Shown piece by piece: positions 58,471 to 64,000 of a stretch of 64,000 bases of DNA. The DNA is taken from assembly GCF_019649055.1 (NCBI RefSeq), contig NW_026570221.1:1860001-1924000 (forward strand), given 5' to 3'. Position 1 is the stretch's first letter. Every line of letters begins with the position of its first letter. This DNA is from Paramacrobiotus metropolitanus. Taxonomy: Eukaryota; Tardigrada; Eutardigrada; Parachela; Macrobiotidae. The translations under genes were made by a program, and so were the position numbers. The notes under the pieces are model-generated. The model was not told the origin of the DNA and ran no database searches. It was given only the letters and a program-made list of their open reading frames with translations.

Positions 58471-60092
58471 TCATAATGTAATATTACACAAACATTGAGA
58501 AACGTTGACAAATAAGATCTCCCGCGAAGAACTGGTGTCGTTTGCCTTGGGTAGTCGTTCATTGTCCGCTATTTCCGAGAACAACAGAATATAACCAGTG
58601 GAAGCCCCAATCGCCTAATAATGATTAATGAAAAACTTAAGCTTAAAATGCGGTTATAAGTTTTACCGTGCACATTATATATATCGCATTTAAATTAGTG
58701 CCACTGTCCCAGTTGAATACTCTGACTATGTTAAACTAACTTTTAAGAAAGGTCACATTTTTAGAAAGAAAGCATTAGGTAATGATATACGGTAAAACTG
58801 CGCCATTTTTGCTCACGGTAATAACAGTTTCCCGGGTCACAAGCACGCCCGCCATCTTGAGACCAACAGGATCCAATCGTTGCTTCTTAACGTACTGCTT
58901 CAGAGGTTTGAAATCATATCCGAACGCCAGGCGGGTTATAGCTGACGCCTAAGATTTTTTGAAAAATGTTGGTTACATTAAGCTTAAGGTAACTGGTAAT
59001 AAATTTATTACTAAACAATGCACATACACCTACAAGCTTTTACGTACTTTGTACTTTCATGCACTGCAAATTCATGTTGCTTGAGATGTTCTAGCCTTTA
59101 CAGGGTACTGAACTACTTACTTTTTCAGTGACGTAAATATGTCCAAATGCGTATATGATGAGCATATATACGCTTTCAACAAGTTGCGGGAAAGGTTCGA
59201 CATCCAAGATATGATAAGCTTTAAACCACGCTGCCATTAAGTAAGCATCGAACATAACGATGGTCAGCAACTAGATATAAAGCAGTGCACTGACCATCGA
59301 CATTGCGCAACTGAATGTGCGGACTGTATGAACCAGACCTTGATGCTCTTGTAGAAGTGACGCTATCGTTGTCCTGCTTCTGCTTTGACTCATTTCATGT
59401 GCAAGGTTGGCTGTGATTTGATTAAACTGCTTCCCCAGGGTGACAGCAAAGAATACGGTAAAATGCGTGAGCAGCACGGCGGTAACTTTTCCTACTCTGT
59501 AAAAGACGCAGTAGAAAGCGTACATGATTCTGTAAGTACTGAACGAAAAATAAAGCTTCACATGAGAATAATCATAATCAATGCTTCCGTCACAGAATGA
59601 TGGGATATCGACAGTAAAAATGTTCTGTAACGAAATGACCATTCCCATCACCAAAATCAGTCCGCACAGAATATGAAGTTCCAGTATGTCTCTTTTTCTC
59701 AATATGGCACCCGATTTTGCTGCCATTGACTTAATGGCCTTTCCCACATCGTTATTAAAATAAAAGGCAATAAAATAATACAGCGGCACTGATATTTCCA
59801 ACGCAAACAGGAAAAAATGCAGCGTGTTTGCCGTAAATGAAGTGTCCGTAGTGATCGTTTTGGGAAACTCGGCGTAAACACAATAGCCAATAGCCAGCAG
59901 TTGAAAAGCGCCTGACAAAATTGTGAGAACGCGGAAAAGAAAACTTCGTTTTACCCCCAGTTCGTCTAAAGGATATACGGAAATACCAAATAACTGCAAT
60001 GTCACCAGCCAGGCATCCCAGGATCTCTGGATTCCCGATGATCTCCCGATATCGCTGCTTTTCACTACGGTAAAAAAACCGACTTCTGGCAT
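58471..60092 (-). pseudogene. Gustatory-receptor-like gene 7 with an in-frame stop
   Basis: Exons in coding order: 59121-60092, 58817-58948, 58471-58614, phase 0, GT-AG. It starts MPEVGFFTVVKSSDIGRSSG and carries the gene 1-type features IQRSWDAWLVTLQLFGISVY, LHFFLFALEISVPLYYFIAF, AFYCVFYRVGKVTAVLLTHF and SLLQEHQGLVHTVRTFSCAM. A TAG at 59271-59273 follows SALLYI; genes 1 and 3 have GAG or GAA (E) here, so one base change explains it. The rest of exon 1 and exons 2-3 are undamaged (RLDPVGLKMAGVLVTRETVI|AIGASTGYILLFSEIADNE, tail CLCNITL). Thus the gene is a very young pseudogene, a null allele, or is read through. Confidence 0.75.
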
Positions 60093-60783
60093 GGCAAATA
60101 ATGCTGCGGCTCAATCAGATTACCGTTGATTCAGTGAACGCCAGATAAACGCCTTCTTGCAACCTGTTCTCACCAGCAACGTGAATGACCGTGGTTAACA
60201 AAGCAGAATGAACAACTTCAAGGTGTTATTCTGCTGACCTTTGCCCATAAGTTCTCTCATGCCAAAAGCGATTCTTCCGGATTAGACATATGCTCTATCT
60301 CGTGTTTACGTCAGCAATGAGTAATAAAAGACTTCATCATGACGGCTGTGACAGGCCGTATGCAAAACAAATAATTATATAATATGTATGTTGTTCAACT
60401 ACAGATACGTATACTTCGTTGACAACGTCAAAGCACGCATGTAAATAGATTAAGTGGAATAACCGCGGATTATCACACACCAGATTTTAAAAAAAACCAC
60501 AATTGACTCGCATCTAATATTTCGTACCGCTTTCCAGTTATAACCCGCCTTTTTACGTATACGAATTCTGACTTGTTAACTTCTGTTCTGACTTGTCAAG
60601 TGACTTCGTCGCCTGCCATAGTGCGAAAAAAGTTGACAGATGACACGGTACTCGCGGTGTATATCTTTTACAGGTCAAATACCGAATAGCAAAAACAGCA
60701 GATATATAAAAATGTGTTGTCAAAAACGCCAACTGCAAGTTAGGTCTTTGTCCTGATCCTCGGTTAGTAAACTGCGACTAACG
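60093..60783. promoter_or_regulatory. Shared upstream region of receptor genes 7 (-) and 8 (+)
   Basis: The start codons of the two divergent receptor genes are 691 bp apart, so both promoters lie here. No specific element could be recognised by eye. Confidence 0.35.
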
Positions 60784-62313
60784 ATGCTGCTACAAAAACT
60801 ATGGACGCTTTGGCTGCTCATTCTGCAGCTTTTTGGATTTTTTCTGTATCCATTTTGTAATATTCATGCAGTCACATACAGGTCCTGCCAAATCCTAACT
60901 GCCGCCTTTGACATGCTACAGGTTCTGGCTATATGTTATTGCTGTTACAACGAAATTCATCAGTCAATAGGATTTTTTAAATCATTTTCTGCGCTAGTGT
61001 TATACATTGGTAGCTGGTTGTTGGATATAGGCACCGCAGTGTATTCTTCCTGCATTTTCTTTCGATCAAGCAACGTTATTCAGCAGTGGGTCGAAACCGT
61101 TATAGCAGGTGCCGATAACTCCTTATCTATTCGCGCCAAGCTGGAAGTCCTGACTTTTGTGTGTGTTGACGTCTGTCTGATCATTCTTCTGCTGGTGCAT
61201 AAGATCATTAACGTCGACATTAATGCATTTGATGTATCTGTACACGAAGACTTTAAGTTGGTGCCAGTATATTCCTTCTCTTTCGCTATCTACAGAAAGC
61301 TATACGTTGGTTACTGTACGTTTTTTCGCATTGCCTATTTTAATAAGTTATTACTGCGAAGTTTTATCATCAGCTGTGCTATTCTTTTGGGGAAGCGTTT
61401 TTGTGTTTGGAATGAACAAATTACCAAAATTTTGGCAAATCCAAAGCATTCAAAGCCGGTATCGCTGCTGCTGGAAGAGCATCAGCATCTCGCTAATCTA
61501 ACAAAATCGTTCGATTCCGTTATGTCCGGCATTAATGGTTTGTTGTACTTCCAGTCTTTGGGAAACATGACGTACTCGATCTTTATAGTGGCTGGCCAAT
61601 ATAAGACATCCCAGACGCTGGATGTTTACTACTTTACCTCACTTGTCGAAAGTTTAAGCTGTCTTCTGGTAACGGCTTTTGCGTTCGTGTATCTGTCCCA
61701 AAAGGCAAGTTATGTCCAATATGTACCCTTACATCAACACTAAAACTTTCTCTTTCAAATTTTGATTTAGGCTTCTTGCACTGTAAAAGTCGACCACAAA
61801 GGTGACGCTGAGGTAAAACAGTATTCAGACCAACGAAGGACCGATCCTGTTGGATTCAGCATTTCAGGATTGTTAGTAACCCGGGACACCGTGACTGTTG
61901 TAAGCAAAATTATTACATAGTTGCAGACTAATATAGCAAAACTGAGTTATAGTTAGCGATTCGCTTTTGCGAAATTCCTACGCTTTTCTGGCAGAAAACA
62001 GCAAATAGCCTTTTGTTTTACTAACTTTTGGGGATTAGAAATTTATTACATTGCGCAATATTCTAAATAAATCAAATTGAACGGCAACTAATGCAACCTG
62101 ACGCTGTTTAATGTCTAGTGTAGAGTAGCTATATTTCTGTATTATTTGCAGGCAGCGGGTGCGATCTTGAGCTACATTCTGCTCTTTTCGGAGCTGGCCG
62201 AAAACGAAAGCAGTTTAACCTGCAACGCAAACGCGTCACTGCCGCAACAAGAGCTGACTTTATGTAACATTTCTCTGCTCTGTAACATCAGCACAAGCAC
62301 GAATTTCTACTAG
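60784..62313 (+). CDS. Gustatory-receptor-like chemoreceptor, cluster gene 8, three exons, 403 aa
   Basis: Exons 60784-61704, 61771-61899 and 62152-62313, phase 0. It begins MLLQKLWTLWLLILQLFGFF. Shared blocks: CYCCYNEIHQSIGFFKSFSA, HKIINVDINAFDVSVHEDF, YRKLYVGYCTFFRIAYFNKL, LLLEEHQHLANLTKSFDSVM and RTDPVGFSISGLLVTRDTVT|AAGAILSYILLFSELAENE. Intron 1 has a GC donor (CAAAAG|GCAAGT), as in gene 5; without splicing, a stop follows after 13 codons. The C-terminal tail is long and rich in N-x-S/T sequons (NANAS, CNIS, CNIST), which matters if that end is extracellular, as proposed for insect receptors of this type. It is the sister copy of gene 5. Confidence 0.65.
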
Positions 62314-63093
62314 CGAGTACAGTACGAGAACGGTTGTAGCGGAATGACAGCAATCGTTTTCATTCAGCATATAGTAGTGCAGTTTTGCACTGACGGTTCG
62401 CTGCTCTTTAAGTCGATCTCCGAAACGTGATATTACTGGTAATTCCTGCATTGGACATCCCGCCGATCCCGGCGGTCATTCACTTTTTTACGTCCGATCG
62501 TTCGCGATGTGATACCTGTCACCTATACAAATAGTATCGTTGAACAAGGGCTGTGCAAACAGCTACGCATTTCTGAAACAGTTTTAAAACTGTTATCGAC
62601 AAAGCTAGAAAGCATTAAACAGTAGCATTAACGTGGCTGCTGTTGTTTCCGCCTTTATTCAGACATAATTTGTATCTTGATCAGAATGCAGAGGGCATGT
62701 TAAAGGTCACTGTCACATACAACTTTCCAGTCGCTGTTGTACATATCGAGTGTTCAGAAGGGTTTTACGTTACGGATGTTTCCACCATACATTTTTAAGG
62801 AAATCGGCAATTCGATATTCCGTCACTTGCGCAAATTAAACATTGAGGAAAAGAAATAGCGTTTTTCCGGTTTTGTTGATCGTGTGACGCAAAATGGCAC
62901 ACTCGACATCGATATGGCACTTGCCGTGGGAAATGTGGTCGATAAGGACACAGATTAAGTTGGAACTTCGAATGAGTTACTAACAAAATTCTGTTGAATC
63001 TAGTCTTGTATTATTTTGTAAACACTGCCTTTTTTTCTTCAAAACGTCTGGGGAAGTATTCGTTTAAACGTTACATGACGAAGCTTTTCTAAA
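62314..63093. other. Spacer between receptor genes 8 and 9
   Basis: About 780 bp with no coding sense that I can support. Confidence 0.4.
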
Positions 63094-64000
63094 ATGCAGA
63101 TTACGATAAACGGATTTTGGAGCGCATGGCTTGTATCCTTACAACTATTTGGATTTTTCGTTTATCCCTCTAGCAGCAAAATATCAATAAAACAAATGGT
63201 CTTTAAATTTTTCACCATTATCAATAGTTTGCTACAAGTTGTAGCCTTGAGTTACTGCTGCTACAATGAATTTTCAAAATCCGTCAGAGCGTACGATAAA
63301 TCGTTTATTGCCGTAATGCTGTTCCTGACCACTTGGGTGTTGGATGTCATTGCGACTGCCTACTGTTTTTTTGCCATCTTCCAGTCGAGTGAAGTTATAA
63401 CTGCTTGCGTTCAAAAAGTTACCGCTCACGCTGATTGCTTTTTAGACAACAAAGCAAAATTAAAGATCTGTGTTTTCATTGGATTTAACCTCTTGACAAT
63501 CACTGCCACCTCGACATATAGAGCGATTTATTCGGATGCCGCTCCGTTTACCGCTAATATGCATGCAGATTATGCACTTATAAAAGCGTTGATTCCATTT
63601 CCCCAGTATAAAATTTTATATGTAGTGTACGCTATTCTGTACCGGATTGGGTGCGTCGGAGAATTAATCTTGACTAGTTTTACGGGGTGTTTTGCTGTCG
63701 TGATTGGAAAGCGCTTCACAGCAATCGCCGACATGCTTGAAAACGTAAAACAGCAGAAAAGTAAATGCTCTACCGAGGCTGTTCTGCAGGATCATAAAAA
63801 TCTTGCAGAACAGACCAAAGTATTCGATTCTGCAATGTCCACGGTTAATATTCTGCTGTATATTCGATCCTTGGCTGACGTTACGTACGCCATTTACAAC
63901 ATTGCCTTGGAGTATAAATTAACTCGCGACTTAAGCCTGGATGACTGCATATCACTGGTGGAGGATTTATACTTTTTAATGCTTTATGCTTGTACATTTG
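63094..64000 (+). CDS. Gustatory-receptor-like chemoreceptor, cluster gene 9, partial at window end
   Basis: An open frame of 302 codons starts at ATG 63094 (MQITINGFWSAWLVSLQLFG) and is still open at the last base. It shows the family pattern in order: WLVSLQLFGFFVYP, VVALSYCCYNEFSKSV, TTWVLDVIATAYCFFAIF, PQYKILYVVYAILYRIGCVG, LQDHKNLAEQTKVFDSAMST and the sixth helix region ending LMLYACTF. The two short 3' exons expected from its relatives lie outside the window. It belongs with the gene 2/5/8 subgroup, which lacks the N-terminal extension of genes 1, 3 and 7. Confidence 0.65.
   Translation, partial: MQITINGFWSAWLVSLQLFGFFVYPSSSKISIKQMVFKFFTIINSLLQVVALSYCCYNEFSKSVRAYDKSFIAVMLFLTTWVLDVIATAYCFFAIFQSSEVITACVQKVTAHADCFLDNKAKLKICVFIGFNLLTITATSTYRAIYSDAAPFTANMHADYALIKALIPFPQYKILYVVYAILYRIGCVGELILTSFTGCFAVVIGKRFTAIADMLENVKQQKSKCSTEAVLQDHKNLAEQTKVFDSAMSTVNILLYIRSLADVTYAIYNIALEYKLTRDLSLDDCISLVEDLYFLMLYACTF

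Noticed and set aside
1-64000. CRISPR arrays, bacterial operons, ribosome binding sites or riboswitches
   Set aside because: The DNA is clearly eukaryotic: spliced genes for TFIIH, an E2 enzyme, arrestin and membrane receptors. No regularly spaced repeats of array type exist.

Overview
This is eukaryotic nuclear DNA from an invertebrate. Genes are split by short GT-AG introns of about 50 to 500 bp, both strands are used, gene density is moderate, and intergenic DNA is AT-rich with two classes of retroelement. Gustatory-receptor-like genes with phase-0 introns near the 3' end, an orphan rhodopsin-like GPCR with an NRLWAV motif after TM3, and small tandem gene families fit a protostome ecdysozoan. 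A tardigrade is my best guess, but that is inference and nothing here proves it.

Layout. 1-6.4 kb: the gag-like 5' half of a decayed LTR-type retroelement on the minus strand, cut off by the window start, with a 182-bp foldback element in its leader. 7.0-8.7 kb: an unidentified minus-strand ORF abutting the 3' end of a dead non-LTR retrotransposon with a restriction-like endonuclease domain. 9.3-18.2 kb: housekeeping block, namely a two-exon gene for a small one-TM protein (+), XPB/ERCC3 helicase of TFIIH (-), Rab geranylgeranyltransferase alpha (+) and UBE2W (-). 18.2-20.3 kb: intergenic, with two adjacent perfect palindromes. 20.3-21.5 kb: a class A GPCR with a one-base frame break (-). 22.9-32.2 kb: five tandem four-exon genes for four-TM MARVEL-like proteins, all on the minus strand. 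33.0-35.4 kb: a six-exon alpha-arrestin (-). 35.4-45.7 kb: a 10-kb stretch without recognisable genes that contains a 570-bp inverted-repeat transposon remnant with a 10-11 bp target duplication. 45.7-64.0 kb: a cluster of seven gustatory-receptor-like genes sharing one exon plan (four apparently intact, two broken, one running off the window end), plus one divergent relative on the opposite strand.

How the genes relate. XPB and RABGGTA are divergent with 0.7 kb between their starts. RABGGTA and UBE2W are convergent. The MARVEL array and the receptor cluster are both local tandem expansions. Within the receptor family, introns sit at the same two phase-0 positions in every copy examined, and the last exon carries a motif like T-x-Y-h-L-L-F-S-E in the place of the insect receptor TYhhhhhQF motif. 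Three introns in the window use GC instead of GT donors, two of them at the same position in sister receptor genes. Exon joins were read by eye from splice signals and reading phase. Family names come from recognised motifs, not from a search.
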